DNA from: Cryphonectria parasitica EP155
Lineage: Eukaryota > Ascomycota > Sordariomycetes > Diaporthales > Cryphonectriaceae
Reading direction: 5' to 3'
Assembly (NCBI RefSeq): GCF_011745365.1
Contig: NW_024468909.1
Span: forward strand, 4,340,001-4,404,000
Length of the DNA: 64,000 nt
The position numbers were made by a program, and so were the translations under genes. Below are positions 10,506 through 24,292 of the stretch, piece by piece. How positions within the stretch are numbered: the stretch's first letter is position 1; every line of letters begins with the position of its first letter. Below the pieces are notes generated by a model that saw only the letters and a program-made list of their open reading frames with translations, was not told the DNA's origin and did not search any database.

Positions 10506-13500
10506 TCACTCGAGCGTGCGGACCGACCTCTCCGCTCGTGCCTTCATGTGGTTTGCGTGTGTTTCGAGACACTGAACCATCAACCGTGTGACTGGCCAAA
10601 CATTAGATTTCGAAAGCATGTGACCTGTAGTTCTCAGGATTTTGACGGCGTAACCGCCTTGTAGACCCGAGACAAAATCCATCTCCAGCTTCTTTCCCCA
10701 GCCGTCCAGGAGGTCCTGTACTCTGTGTAACAGTCGGGTGTCTTCTTCCGCGAGGAGCATGATCGCCGGGACCTGGACCAGGTCGACTTGGTCTTGCCCG
10801 AGGATACCCAGATACTGACCGATCCTGTCCTGCAAGGTAGCGATCCACTCAGCCAAAACTTGTGCACAATCGAAAGCACACATGGCGGACTGCAAGGGCA
10901 GTTCCCGGCTTGTCAGTTCGGCAAATGTGATATTGAACTTGTCGGCCATCAGTAAAGACTCGACTGCGCAGGACGCCGCTTTTCGAAGAAGTTTCTCTCG
11001 CCTGGAACTGGCCTGGCGTGACTTTGGTGGCTCTGTTGTGTCTGATGTGAGCTGGGCAGTCTGAGAACCCGTGAGAGCAAGGCCCGTGGAAATCTTTTCT
11101 TGCCCACCCGCCAATCGAATGGAAGACGCTTGTTCGGCATGTTGGAAAATGTCATCTCCACGAGCCAATTCCTCAGCGACTCCTTGCCAATCACGCTGCC
11201 AGAACTTCTCCTTGGATCGACCGAGATTGACGAAAAGGCGCAGGTACGCCAGGTCCAGCAACGGCATTGCATCCGCAGAAAGCGGTCCTTCGTTGTAAGG
11301 ATTAGGTCGCTTCAAAGAGTGCTTTGGATTGCTGCTCCAAGCTGCATGCCAAGCCCGCAGAGCAGGCTCAATAGTCCGGTGCATCTTCTCGGTATCCTCA
11401 TTCGTCCAGGGCCCATTGTGATGATTTTGTCGAGTCTCCCAGATATAGTTGTGCAAGGCATTTATCAGGACGAGGCATCCAAAGGCGCCTGGCCTAAGAT
11501 TACTCAGTGGCAAACTGTTGGGGTCAAGACCAGACCCGAACGTTTGACCAGCTTGCAAAGACAGCCTTCGCTGGTTCTCGGTCGTGTGCATCAGCTCCGC
11601 AAAGGCATCATGAAATGCGACTCGGTCCTGGTGGGCTTTGATGGTGCCACCGCGGGCATTGAAGACAGCGCTGCTCTCAGCCTCGAATAGTTCCTCGTCG
11701 CACGGTAAATCTAGACAAATCTCACCATTCGTCAGGTGAGGGGGCTGATTATAGGCAGAGACCAGGAGGCTTGAGAGGAGGAAAATGGCATAGAGCGTGC
11801 GCTTCCGCTCTTCCTGGACCTTCCAGCTGAGCCACTCTGCATTTTCGTCGGCCATATCAACCTTGGCGCCCTGGTCCCTGCGGTCGACAGAATCGCTGGG
11901 GACGAACATGTCCGCGCCCCGGGCGAGGCTGACGAGTGCGGCACAGTGGGTCGCTGCGATCTCGCCGGCCCGCTTATCCCCACAGTTGTGACCAAAGATA
12001 ACATTGAGAAGCATCGACTGGACCAGCCATACCGGAGTGTCCATCGAGCCGTCGTGAGAGCCCTGGTCGGATGCTGATCCGGAGTGGCCCTTGCGCCAGT
12101 TGGAGAGCCTACACTGTTCCAGGTAAGTTTGGATCATCTTCTTAGCCAGTTCGAACAAATCGTGGGCTCTGTCATGTTCGGCCTCGTACAAAGCCCCGAT
12201 ACCGGCCATGGACAGCGCCAAACACGCAGGACCGGCGAACCCACTGGAGTGACCACTCGTCGTCTTGGTCGGAGTCTCAAAGGACAGCGTCGGGATATGG
12301 AGGAACGGAAGATGCGGGTGGAAGTGTCTGATGTAAGCGGTAACAAAGCGTTGAAGGTCTTGGGTGTCTGGGAGGCTGCTGGCAGCATCTGCACTAGGCG
12401 ACGTGCTCGAGGTGTGCGCTGACAGGGGCGAGGTCTGTAGGGAGGTCGACGGCCTGCGGCTGGCGAGTGTCGTATTCAGCGAGGCGGTGGAGGAGAGGGC
12501 ACCTAGGATGGCGTGTCTTGTTGAATCAGTGATTGTCGAGACGGGTGAGGTGCCATGATTACTACCATTTATCGAAGTCGGCGTCTCTGGGCCTGCGCCT
12601 AGACCTTGATTCAACGCAGTTTTCGCAGTCGCGATACTCATAGCCGGCAAGTCTGCTATGGATGAGGTGCTGGTTGGCAGGTCCACCAAAGAAGTACCCA
12701 GTGACGGTGGCGGTGTGAAGAAGTCATTGATGATGTTGGACTGCATAGGGAGCGGTGACGCCGGAGCGCCGCTCATCAGGTCCGGAAAACCGCTGCTAGG
12801 AGCGCCGAAGTCCACACCGAAGGGAGCCGTCTGTGGCGAGACCATCGCGGATGCCCACGGCGACGTGGTAGCTGGGATTGCCGAGGCCGGGTTGTTGGAG
12901 CCATCGATCATCGCATCACTCATGCCGCCGGGGCTGGCAGTGCTAATGGCAGAGGACGACGAACCGTCGATGGCGTTCTCGTTGCCGCTGGGGAAGAAAT
13001 CCGTCCCAGTGAAGGGGCTCATGAGGGACAAGCCCTCGAGACCAGACTCAAAGACCCCCTGGCCAGCCAGGTCAGGGTGGCCGTTGAAAGGGGGAGAGGA
13101 GATGGGGTCAATATGTGGCGAATTGGGGCCGAAGTGAAGGATATTCGGATTGATGGTAGTCGTGGGATTGCTGAACATGCTGCCCATGGCGTAGTCATTC
13201 CCGAAAAACGAATGGGGCGGGGCGGTGCGAAGTCCGCCGCCAAAAGGCAGTCCCTGCGTCTCGACCCTGAGCGGATTGTTGGGGATGCCGCGGTGGCTCA
13301 TGGCGGCAGACATGCCGGAGAACTGGCTGTCAAAAAAGCTGTGAGCAATGCCACCAAAATCCATCAGGCTGTTGTGGCGGCTGTGGGTCGGCGGCATGCG
13401 AGACATGGCAGGCGTAGCAGCAGCCATGAATTGTTGGAGAGAGGCCGGATCGATAGCACTGAGAGTGTTGGCGCGAGGCCTCATCGATGCCGGGTTGACA

Positions 13501-14093
13501 GAGGCACTACTTGGATTGGCACCGGCGACGCTGTTCTTGCGAGCACGGCTCTGGCCGACAGTCGCGCCGCTCGCGCTCTCTCTGCGGTTGCGAGAACGAG
13601 CGGGGGGTGCGGAGGTCTGGTGTAGCTTCTGCTGGTGACGAAGGAGCAAGTCACGCCTGGCAAAACATCGCTTACACTCGGGGCACTCAAAGGGCTTCTC
13701 CTTAGTGTGAGAGCGTTCGTGCCTCTTCAGATGTTCCAGCCGGGCAAAGGCGCGCCCGCAGGTGTTGCAGCCATGTGGACGAGGCTTGTCAGTCTTGGGC
13801 TGGGGGAAGGCGGGCGCGGTGGCGGGGACCTTGGTGTTCACTGTGATGGTAGAGGCCTCTAAGGAAATCAAATCAAAAAATAGCCCGTATTAGCCCAGAT
13901 CTGCGCAATCACCGTGGAAAAAGAAGGGGGTTGGGTGAAGTCAAGAGTTCTCGCAGGGAGGGTAGGGCCAGCCAGCACCAACGATAAGATGACGTTCGTG
14001 GGTAGCGAGCATACCGGTATCTTCAGGCTGTTGACCGCCCGTATGTTCTGTCTCAGAGGGGGGAGAGTTGCGCATAACAACTGCAGCAGCCAT
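10506..14093 (-). CDS. ADR1-type C2H2 zinc-finger regulator with fungal_trans domain
   Basis: Two exons on the minus strand: 14093-14015 and 13858-10506, giving 1143 residues. The 156-nt intron begins GTATGC and ends CCTTAG. The large frame alone has no ATG near its beginning, so the first exon is needed; it supplies a start in the context CACATGG. Two tandem C2H2 fingers lie at about residues 57-77 (C-x2-C-x12-H-x3-H) and 85-106 (C-x2-C-x12-H-x4-H), with RAFARLEHLKRH and RCFARRDLLLRH recognition helices of the ADR1/AmdX type. A long Ser/Pro/Asn-rich linker follows. A fungal_trans-like region starts near RFVTAYIRHFHPHLPFLHIP and includes the all-helical CLALSMAGIGALYEAEHDRA. Yeast ADR1 and Aspergillus AmdX control carbon or nitrogen utilisation genes. 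The specific targets here cannot be told. Confidence 0.87.
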
Positions 14094-17000
14094 GTGCTCG
14101 TGTTTGGGGCCTGCGTCGTTGCCCATGTCTGCGAGAGGGGCGACAATTCCGTCGATGCGGTCTTGCTGGTATCCGCAAGTCGAGAACAGGTCCTCGACAG
14201 GCGAACGGGTTCCCTGATGTATATCCGACCAGGTGTGCACACAATGAAGTCCGACGTACGGTGGCGACGAAGTCCTGACGTGTGGTGAGTGGTAGGTCCG
14301 TCAGAGAGGAAGTTGGCCAGGTGGATGAATAATGAGGGTCGAGCCGAGGGAGCGACAAAGGTCGGCCGCCTTTATCTCATGTCTTCTGCCAGACGACGAC
14401 AGTGAATCGGCCAGGCGATTCTGTCCGCTGAGCCGGGATAGAAACACTGATGCTCGTCAACTGGTTGGTGAGTTTGAAAATGGGCCCAGGGTTGTTAGGT
14501 ATTGGAAGACGACAGGAGGAGGAGGAAAGAAGAAGAAGGGGGGGGGGTTTGAAGGTTGAAGGTGAAGGTGTAGGTCGAGGTGTTTCGGCTGCGGAGGAGG
14601 GACCATGGAAGGCACAAGACGAATTGGAGACTGGTGGGAGAGCTTGTTCTCTTCAGGACCCTCGTTCCGGGTACGTACCCAGTGCAGGGTGTACTTTGTA
14701 CTATCACATACGCTACCACACATCGACAGTGCCCCTCCAGCAGTACCAATCGTCGTTGTATTCTACTGTACGGGGTCTGGGTCCGGGTACCGCAGTTGTT
14801 CCCGGGCCCCCTGTCCATTCGGCGTCTCTAGCGCAGGCATCTCTAGCCCCTGACCCTGAACGCCGCAAGGTCCAGGCTTTCACATAAGCTACACATTGCC
14901 GTAGTATGTAGTGCATACCAGGAAGTATTTCCTTCAGCTTCCGTGGATGGGAGGAAGTTTAGGCTGGGCAATTTGGATGGCTACCTTGGTGATCAGCGGT
15001 AGCCCAGATGAGAAAGACATTATTAAGTTTTGTGATTTAGAGATCCCTAGGGTTGTTGGCCGCGTAGCAATACGATGGTACCATAACACACTATGGTACT
15101 CTCTGTATGCACTGCACCGCACCGGACGAGAAATGGCTCAGGCGCTGGTGGGGGCCCACTGAGCACGGTACCATAGAACCTGAAGCAGAGCCAAGCCCCA
15201 CCCGATCTGCGACGGTTGGTTGTAGTTGTGTCCGTCGTCAAGGGCGAGAATACTATGGTACGGTAGCATACATAGTACAGACAGACCATGTACTGCATAT
15301 TTATTAGTTTTTATGGTGGTATCACTTACGACCACCAGAACGGTCGAAGATGCCCCCATTACACTTCTGCCCCAGCCCGTCCCGTTCATTTCCATACCAT
15401 CGTCTTCGATTTGTCATACAATCTTGCATCTGATGCCCCTACGATGTCGTCGTCGCACAGTGCACCCACCGTGCCTGAGTACGTCTGTCAGGCTGGCCTT
15501 GGTGCGATGGAGCCTCGCAAGAACAAACAGACCTGAGACCGAACCACTCGGACACACAGGTTATGACACATGCATAACCCGTAGCCAAGTGCAGCATTAC
15601 CTACACTTCGCACAGTGCTTGGCCTTCGATTGAAACTCTAGCAGCCGGCTCAACAGCACAGTTTCTGTCGTGCAGCACAAGACAGGCAAGCTCCCTCTTG
15701 CTTCGTGACATGCTCGACCTATCGACAATCTCTCAGGACGACATCCTTCACACAAGGCTGTCACGTCCTCACCGCCGCGCCTCACTTAGTCACCCTTTGT
15801 TCGAGTGCTGTGGTCCTATTGTTACGTGGCAAATTCAGACAGCAGAACGAGGCTGGTCGAATCCTGACAATAATTACTTGGTATGCTGACGTCAACAGCC
15901 TGACGCTCCATCAGCCCATCACCGCAGATGTGCCTCCCATCTGACGGAGCAGGCCTTTATGGTGTGCGTTGCCGCCTAGGTGCGAGGACCGGAGCCCAAC
16001 CACCCTCCTTTCGTCACGCCCTTCTCACACCTCTGCTGCATGCTGCATGCCCGCCACAGCCTGCTCGTCGTCTGATTGCTCAGCTCACCGCTTGTGGGCC
16101 TCCTTTTAGACTAGCGCTGCTGGCCATAGCTGCGGCCTTTGCCAATGGTACTAGTGACCGACCACCGTCAAGCTTGCTGAGCATGGGATCTGCTTTTACG
16201 CTGCGTCGGCCTCTTGACGGAGCAGTCCTGCATCGCGGCACACGTCCCCTCGCCCAGCTCTGGGACAGACATCGAAAGCGCAAACGCGGAGCGGTCTTAA
16301 AAGTTGAGAAGAACAGTCCAAACAGCAAACGAGTCCTAAATATCTGCGCGATGAGCTGCCTCTCGCACGTCAGGCTGCCTATAATAACAGCTGGTTGGCT
16401 GGCTTTTTGGCGGCTGGCTGGTCAGCCTTTCCATCTGTATGTAGCACAAGTGCACACGCATCAAGCCATCGGTCAACCTCGGACGCAATGATGACCTGCA
16501 ATCATTGCCATATCTGGTAACCCGGTCAGCAGTCAGTCGTGGCTGGCCGCAAGGCTACCTGCTGTTGCTAAGCTAGCAATCAACTGCTTCTTAGTGAGAG
16601 GCCCTTCACAACGGACACACGCTCGCCCCCTGTAGATCACCAAGTGGACGAGCCATGAGTCTTAAGTTCACCATGCCAACATTGGCCCGTGCTTGAGAGG
16701 TTAACGACATTATCCCCTTGTAGGATACAACACCCGTTGAGAGAAAGCGCGCGACCTAGATCAATATACCTGACCCGGAAGGAGCTTGGGTCCGATGGCG
16801 GCCAAACATTACCGCGAGGGATCAGCACAAAGAAGTAACTATTAACGCCGCGTGGCTTCCCGCGCGCCGTTTTGTGTACAGCTTCTTCGCTGCTCCGTCC
16901 ACCCTGCTGCTTCTGAGCACGAGTGGCCAGCCCAATCTCTGAGGGTTAACATTACGATCACCAGCCGAACACATAGGTATCATCCGCAGGGGAAACTGCT

Positions 17001-17911
17001 TCACGCAAATTCTGGATTGGCTGTGTGCTGGGGGTCCAAGCTACGAGTGTGCCGTCGGACAATTTCAAAGCAGCACTACGGTGTACCGACAGTGGCCATG
17101 GGATTTGATTCCTTGTCATCTTGTTAAGAGAGAGCAGATGAGACCTGGCACCAAGACAAACGAACAAACTGACCAACCACACTCCAAACATCGGACAAGT
17201 CTGCACAAGCAACCCTACAACAATCTCACGCGACCTTCGCACAGGCGGGCTGTGTATAGGTCCAGGTGTGTGGGTATGTGAGCCGGCCAGAGTGCATTGG
17301 TGCTTCTTCCCCAGAATTGCCTGGCCATCCCCTGCTTGTATGGCAACATTCGGGAAGATGGGGTTCGTGAGCCTCGAGCCGACTCGGCGAGGCAGCCCAG
17401 GCGCTGCTGACAGATCTCACCAGAGACCAATGGTGAGTCCAAGTATACGAGCTGCTGTGCCGGTTCAGCCATTCCAATCAATCACACAAAAGCTGAGAGC
17501 GCCAACGGCGCCGAGCCGAGTTGGTTAGCAACGGCTTAGTGACCTAGCCTCGACGCCTCTGCGGACCCCAGAAGATGCAGCAGGCCTCGCCTCGATGCAA
17601 AGAACAATAGTCATCCACATTACAGGAGATAGGGAGAGCAAGGAGGGGAGGGGTTGTTGCAATGGTGTCACGCTCTCTGTGGCATTGTATTCGCCTCAAG
17701 AGGCAAGAAATGCAAGCTGACGTCTGGACTGGTCCAGGACCCATCCGAGAGAATCGAGCCTGGCAGCCCAACGCAGAAACTGCAACTTCGCACTGTCACA
17801 CCAACTTTTCCTAGAAGGCTCTCTCCTTGAATACTGCCATACGATGTTATGTCATGTCATGTAACACGCGCTGGACAAGAAGCTCGCTGGCTCGGAGCCA
17901 CCCTAGCAGGT
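14094..17911. other. Gene-poor stretch
   Basis: About 3.8 kb with no supported gene. The first 300 bases are the leader/promoter of the C2H2 regulator. G homopolymer at 14538-14547. TACTATGGTA-like motifs lie at 15091-15100, 15167-15176 and 15251-15260. The longest open frames lack domain-like order or plausible codon use. Confidence 0.5.
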
Positions 17912-18282
17912 ATGTCCAATTCCCACTCCAAGAAGGCGGACAAGGATCGGCAGCACACCCTGTTTGCCGTAAAAGGACGCAATGTGCTCTTCTCTTGCAC
18001 TGGCTTTCCTGCCGAAAGAGCCTCCGATGATATAGGTGCCATTTGTTAGCTATTCTTTTTCTCTATGATGTCGGCTCATAATCCCGTGATGCTCTCCTCT
18101 CCCTTTCCATAGGCAATGAAGAGGCCCAGACACCCGGCCTCTTTGATTCGTCTTCGGGCCGCTCCTACGATGCATCATATTCGGCTTCGCCCCACAGTGT
18201 CACAGATCATTACTCACAGCGGCCCCTGATCATGGGCAGCCCCATCGCTTCCATGGGTCTTCCATTTGCTTCGAGCTCATAG
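17912..18282 (+). CDS. Small two-exon protein, unrecognised
   Basis: Two exons: 17912-18035 and 18113-18282, predicting 97 residues. The 77-nt intron has GTGCCA at its 5' end and a pyrimidine-rich CCATAG 3' end. The splice joins MSNSHSKKADKDRQHTLFAV... and ...SDDIG to NEEAQTPGLFDSSSGRSYDA, ending at PFASSS. The composition is protein-like: a basic N terminus, a hydrophobic VLFSCTGF core and a Ser/Tyr-rich tail. Both flanking frames end right at the splice sites, which supports the intron. It is the only coding candidate in about 13 kb. I do not recognise the family. There is no signal peptide. An upstream exon is possible because CTAGCAG just before the ATG could be an acceptor. Confidence 0.5.
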
Positions 18283-19368
18283 GCAGTGCGATTTGAAGGT
18301 GGGCTTGCAGTACTATGGTATAGCACATTGTGGGCGCTTATCGGGGCTTGTCGGGGCTCATTATGATGCAGTTCAAGCTTGCCTCCCAAGCCTGCATGTG
18401 CATGACCTGGGACTCCTCCATCCTGGAGCGAGGAAGAGGGTGGGCAACCTGCCGGAAGCTCTGGTCTTAGGTGCTGGTACTACTACTAGACCATGTCGTG
18501 TCATGGAGGGGCAAAATATGCACCAGAAGCGCGAAGGGGAATGAGGAGATGGTCTGCACAAAGCTTCTGCAAAATCCTCGGAAAGACAATCGCAGCATCT
18601 GACGAAACACACCGACAAAGTATGAGCAATTGGGGAATGAAACACCAGGGTATCTCAACAGCAAACTTGTCAAGATGCGACATCTGATCTCTCTTGGGAT
18701 GCGGCAGGGTCGTCCAATCTCAATAATCGCAGGCCCGGAGCTGCCCCTCCATCTATCTGAGGTACGATACGGCTTGATAAGCCCACCCGTGAGAGGAGCT
18801 CTGCCCCTCGACCCCTCCATGCCCCTCCATGATGAGGGCAGCATGCGAGGAGCTCGATCTGCCTGGTGATCCGTGCTGGCTGCTTACGGACAGGGGTCTG
18901 TCGGCCAATCAGGCCGCCCGTTGAACCCCTGTTCCTACCAAACCCCCAAGGTATCTCCGGTCAGGGTCAGGTGCGTGACCGGTGGGATTGTCTCCACACA
19001 GTGCCCAGGGATACGAGCATGCCTGCTCGAACCCCTCCAAAAGTCACCATCGCCCAGGATCATGACTAGACCTCGCAGAAGGGCCCCTTCACAGCAGCAG
19101 CCTGTCGGTCGACCCATGAAGGGGTCTGCCCGTCCTCCAGAGTATTCCCGTTAGCGCAGCCCTTGCCTACACAGCAAACCAGGGTCCAGGGGTCGTTCCT
19201 TGTGAGAGAGCCTTTTTGCACAGCCTCAATGCGATGATGTTTCCCAAAGCGTCAGATCTCCGACGCGCGGGCGGCAATGTTCATCACCATCAAGTTTCAG
19301 AGAAATGGCGTTCCCTCGTGACACGAATCCAACAAAATGCTTGTCAGATTTGATACTGGGTCGGATCC

Positions 19369-19394
19369 GGGGGGGGTTTTTTTTTTTTTTTTTG
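19369..19394. repeat. G8-T18 homopolymer junction
   Basis: Eight G followed directly by eighteen T in intergenic DNA. Confidence 0.9.
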
Positions 19395-19601
19395 GCGAGC
19401 AGATTCGACATGATGAGAGCAGAAATGTGCTCATGAAAACAGCGAGCATTTTTTTCAACCAACCGCCCCTCTCACCGTTTAAGTGTCATTCGCCTCGGGC
19501 TTGCACAGGCCTCGTCGTCCCGTCGTCATCAGGCCATTCCACGAAACCCTACCTGACCGGCTCGATGAGGCAGCTAGTTACGTATATGTCAAAGTGTGCG
19601 G

Positions 19602-19641
19602 CACGCACACACACACAGAAAAAGAGAGAGAGAGAGAGAGG
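19602..19641. repeat. CA/GA compound microsatellite
   Basis: ACACAC units, a short A-run, then about ten GA units. Confidence 0.88.
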
Positions 19642-22600
19642 AAAACAACTGGGATCAATGTGGCCTCGTTCCAGACCGTCAGCTGTTAACATCCCAGCAG
19701 CCCTCAACAATGCGCTCTACAGCGGTCTACAATCATCCGAGGCTAGCACTGCAACGCTGGGCACAGCTTCATCCATGGGAGCTCGCCAAAGCCAGTCTTG
19801 TGCCTTTGCAGCTAAGCTGCGCGATATCGTGGATAGACGAGGTTGCACAGAACAACAAATAATCTCCCAAGCCATCCATCCCATCCATCCCACCCATCCA
19901 CCCATCTATCTCTCAATGCTACCAGATGTCTGGCTCAGGGAGCTCGTGTGGCTGCGACTGGGCCGTCCAACCACCCACCACCGCAGACCGACTTCTCGTG
20001 CATACTGTGCCGTGCCATGCCACTCGAGAAAAAAAAAAAAAAAAAAAAAAAGCAACCCCAAAAAATGAGACAGTCCAGTGTGCTGCTATGAGACCATAAA
20101 CTCCGTCGCTTATACGGCACAGTAGTCTTACGACGGTATGCAAGCCACTCCGCGCATTTATTCTTGTCTGTGCATACGCCACCTGCCTTGACTCATTCCA
20201 GAACGGCGTGCTCCCAGCATCGACAAACATCATATTCTGCTTGTCCATCCAACTACTTAGTATGTATCCGACTCACCAATCCTTCCAGGCAGCTGCAGAG
20301 GAAACATGAAAGGTCCCAGAATACGGGTCTGGAACAGACAGGTAAATGCTTGTACTCCAGAGGGCCCCAGCCATTCCCATGGCTCACTTCGTTTAGCGGC
20401 AAGCTTCGGCCCTGAGACCAGACATCGAGTCCCTACGGATGACAACACACCCCATCAAACATACCATCAGAGTAATTAATTATGCTGCACCATCTCGCCA
20501 GCTTAACTTATCCAAGGAGGCAGGCACGGCAGGCTATGAAAGCGGTGATTTGGCGGTGATCGTCCTCGTCTTCTTCCAAAGACCCAATGCTGAGCCAGCG
20601 CTCTGTCCTCCAGCGAATACAACTGTGTACGGTTTCGGATGCGGTTGGCCTACTACGGAAGTGGGCTTCTGTCGATATATCACTTTTTTTCCTCTTTGGA
20701 GAGCCCACTTGAAATCTTTCGCCATCGAATGGTATGCCATCAATTGTCTGCACGGTTGGTCCAATACCCTCTAAAAATCTTGATGCTGTGCGAATCCTGG
20801 TGGGCCCGAAGACCGCCGCTGTAGCTTAGCGCTGTCTCGCCCCTTGGGTACTTTGGCACCACGTTGGGCAACACAGGGTCCCATTCCAACCCAATTCAAT
20901 GCTCGTTGGAGGCGTCTTCCTTCCCCAAGTCCTTCTCCAATCGAGTGCATGATCACACTTGTCCATCAACCCTCCTTCCTTTTCCTTTTTCCTTCTTTCT
21001 TTCTTTTCGTTTCTTTTTTTAAGGTTCCCTTTCACGCACTCGTCGTTTCCCTCTCTTCTCTCCACCCCTTCCTTCCCCACGTCCCTGTTAGGATTGACTC
21101 CAACGGCCTCGTCTCCAACCCGAGGCAAGGTGCATCGTGTGATGGCAAGATGGAGAATCCCTGCGGGCCTCCAGGTCGATCTGGGGCAACAGGGTATCGA
21201 GAGACCTTGTTCCCTGTCTTCCCCAGAACTTTTCCTGACCATAGTGCCATGATGCTGCTACTGTACATTTGCTGTCGTCTCCCGAATCCAGGGGGGACGT
21301 ACGTACCATAGTGCTAATTACCTGCTGACATTTGTGGTCACCGGATCTCTCTCGAAACCAACCTAATTGTACTACTTCCCGCCCTCCTACGACATGGTGT
21401 CAAATTAAAATTACGGCTTGTCGCCAGAGCAAGGGGTGAATTGAGCCTACGACGCGCGCAAGGCTGGGATATCTTCGCAAGCAAGGCTCGTGTTCGGGAT
21501 TAGACCTGTCGTCATTTTAGAGTGCGTCTGCGCGAAGGCATAACGACTCTCTCCACGGCCCATGTTCATGGAAAACCACGACCGTACTAACTGCCCAGCG
21601 GCTGCACAGCAATGTCAGAAGTCTGAGAACGCAGGTCAAGGGCCACAAAGTGACGATCCCCCAAGCTGTCGCAGACAGGCCGTCGTTGCCGTTCCTGTGC
21701 GACGGAGAATCACCTATTACCATAGTACTATAGAGAACCATCCACCCTGTCCCATTTGTCAGTGATGACACAAGACAACTGGGCGGGAAAAGAGTATAGC
21801 CGTTACCGGCTCTTCAAGGATGTCACATCAGGTGACGACTAGGATCGACTTGGCTGAACAGCACTTTTGAACCAAGGATATGACAGCTCACTGCAGAGAT
21901 TATGCCACTTCTTTTTGACTGGCTTGGCATATTCATGGGCCCTATCCGTCCCATCCGGCTGCAGTAGCTGCGACTACCGACGCCAGGCTTCCAAAGACTC
22001 GTCGTGGGGTCACTTGAGATATGGACGTTTCTACAAGGTACCTGTAGCCGGCGATTTAACCAATACTCATGCATACCTACATAAATATGCAATGTATATA
22101 CATTTGTTCATCTTCCCGACGACCCTCCCTTGCCGCTACATTGTAGCGGTCTGTCTGTCTACGAGGCTGGTACCGCCGTGTGTCTTGCATTTCGCAGCGC
22201 CAAGAACAGAATCCAATAAGACCCGATTGCTTTTGCAAGACTGACCAAGCAGCGTGATCCTCAAGGATTCACCCGGCATACCTGAACACCCGCGCAGGAG
22301 GCTGGCGCAAGCAGCGACCATCTCTTGCCCGAAAACGAAGGTGTCAGCAGCGCAGAGCCGCCTGGGCACTCTACAGATCCCTGTGTACTGAATTCACGGG
22401 TCTTACTTTCCGGCGGCTGTGATTTGCCAACCTTATGGAGGTTTCCCAGGGAGCAGGGTTTCTTTTCTCCCTCTGCCACGGTACAGCAGTAGGGCTTTGT
22501 GTGTACGGAAAGATAGTGCGGTCCCGATATCCGTGTCTGCGGGAGAAGAAAAGCCCGGCTGGATCGCTAGCCCGCCTGTTGTATTTCGTCTTCGCCTCTC

Positions 22601-24251
22601 CGCAGGGGGTGACGGCCAGCCATGTCTTTTTGGGGCGATCTTCGTAGCCTCTGGGACGCCAAACTGCTTCTGTGCCTTAGTACCTTGGTCTAGAAATTCT
22701 TCGCGCGTGCGCTCGGACAATATTATGAAATCCTAGCCTGCTCGTCACGCGTGCAATGAGTCCGTCTTGTGTTCCGGCTTTGCCTTCTTTCGTGTACACT
22801 CAGAGAGAGAGCCTGAGACATCTGAGCAAGATGACTTCCACAATATGTACTATGGTATGTTAGTGCTTGGTCCATTCTCGCACCCAGCCATCTGGTAACT
22901 TGAGCCGGGCTGTAGTACATGGATGGCACAAGGCGGTGACGGCCGCTTTTCCTACCAGCCAGGCGCCGATTTGCCACGGCATTTTAAGAATTTATTCCCA
23001 TTGGCCATGACCCATGTCCAACGGCGTAAACGGTCTACAGAAAGGACCCTTGGACCTTTTACATGGGTGTCTAGTGATCTTTCAGAAAGCTGCAGAGCCT
23101 AAACAACGCAAATGGCGCCGCCGCCTCCTCGGTATCGCGAGGGCCTGCCACATCACGCTAATAAGTAGCCTTTCACAGTCGACGGGATTCCCATCCAAAA
23201 CCTGCTGTGATGGTGGTATGTAAGTCCGTGCCATTTCCAGGGACGATAGCCGACGAGGGAAGGGTAGTGGGGAGTGGTGGCTTTTCGCCCTGCCAAAGAA
23301 AATGATCTTGGTGTTTCCCTGGGGCGCGAACAAGGTGACGCTCGACCCGGCCGGGCGGATTTAAGCATTGTAGGGACGGGCGGGATGAGTGAAAAAACAA
23401 AAGAACAAAACCATTTCCCCACAGAGGTGACGATCTTCAACGCCAGCAACGTAACGTCGCTTGAGGTTGCAGGATAAACGGCAACAGAAATTCTAGTGTT
23501 TCTGTGAAGACTTCCAAGATCGTTGTCGTCTTGCATGGGCGGAAGAGTAGCCAGACTAGAAAGAAAAGGTCTTTCCAGGTTTCGGAGAGGGCCAACGCAT
23601 GTATATGGCCCCAGATTAAACGTTCAGCGTTGTATCGTAGTGGCAGACCAGACGAATGGTATAGCGTCACCCATTTCCCTCCTCTCTCTCTCTCTTTTTC
23701 TTTCTTTCATTCACTCTCACTCTCTCAGAGCTGTTCTGTCACTCAACGACTACAGTATTAGGCGGAGGCAGAGAGAGGAAGAGAAGGAGAGAGAGAGCAC
23801 AAGAAAGTCTACAATACATACGCATGGCATGGTGGGTTGTCCCGCCACATTCTCCATGTCCACACCATCTTCCCCACGAGATTTGGGGCAACCCTGCCTC
23901 CGTATGCACTTACTATGGCATTGTGCAACGGCCTGCAGGAGGACTAGTTGACCTCTGTGGTTCCTGTACGTCATTGGCACTGGCCGTTATCGAGCCCTGG
24001 CACCACAGGGTCTGCGGGTGTAGTCGAGCGATGTCACTAATGTGCAGTGAACAATTTAGAGCCGGGCGCATTATGATGGCATTGCTCGCCGCCCATGGTC
24101 AATTGGTTTTCACCTGGTTCTCCTACCATACTGCTTCCGACAAGGAGGGGTACACCATGGGTGGGTGTGGTTCCTGGTGATGGTATGGCGACCCGCCCAG
24201 CCACGTCTGCACACCCATTTTCCCTTCATATGCTGCACGAGGCAGGCGAGG

Positions 24252-24292
24252 TACATACACACACACACCCACACCCACACACACTCGCACAC
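24252..24292. repeat. CA-rich microsatellite
   Basis: Imperfect ACAC/CCAC repeat in intergenic DNA. Confidence 0.85.

Noticed and set aside
15928..16491. 187-codon frame in the gene-poor block
   Set aside because: Contains repeats and no recognisable domain, and has no splice partners.
19337..20068. 243-codon frame
   Set aside because: Built from poly-T, CA/GA and CCATC repeats and a poly-A tract; ends in poly-Lys from the A-run.
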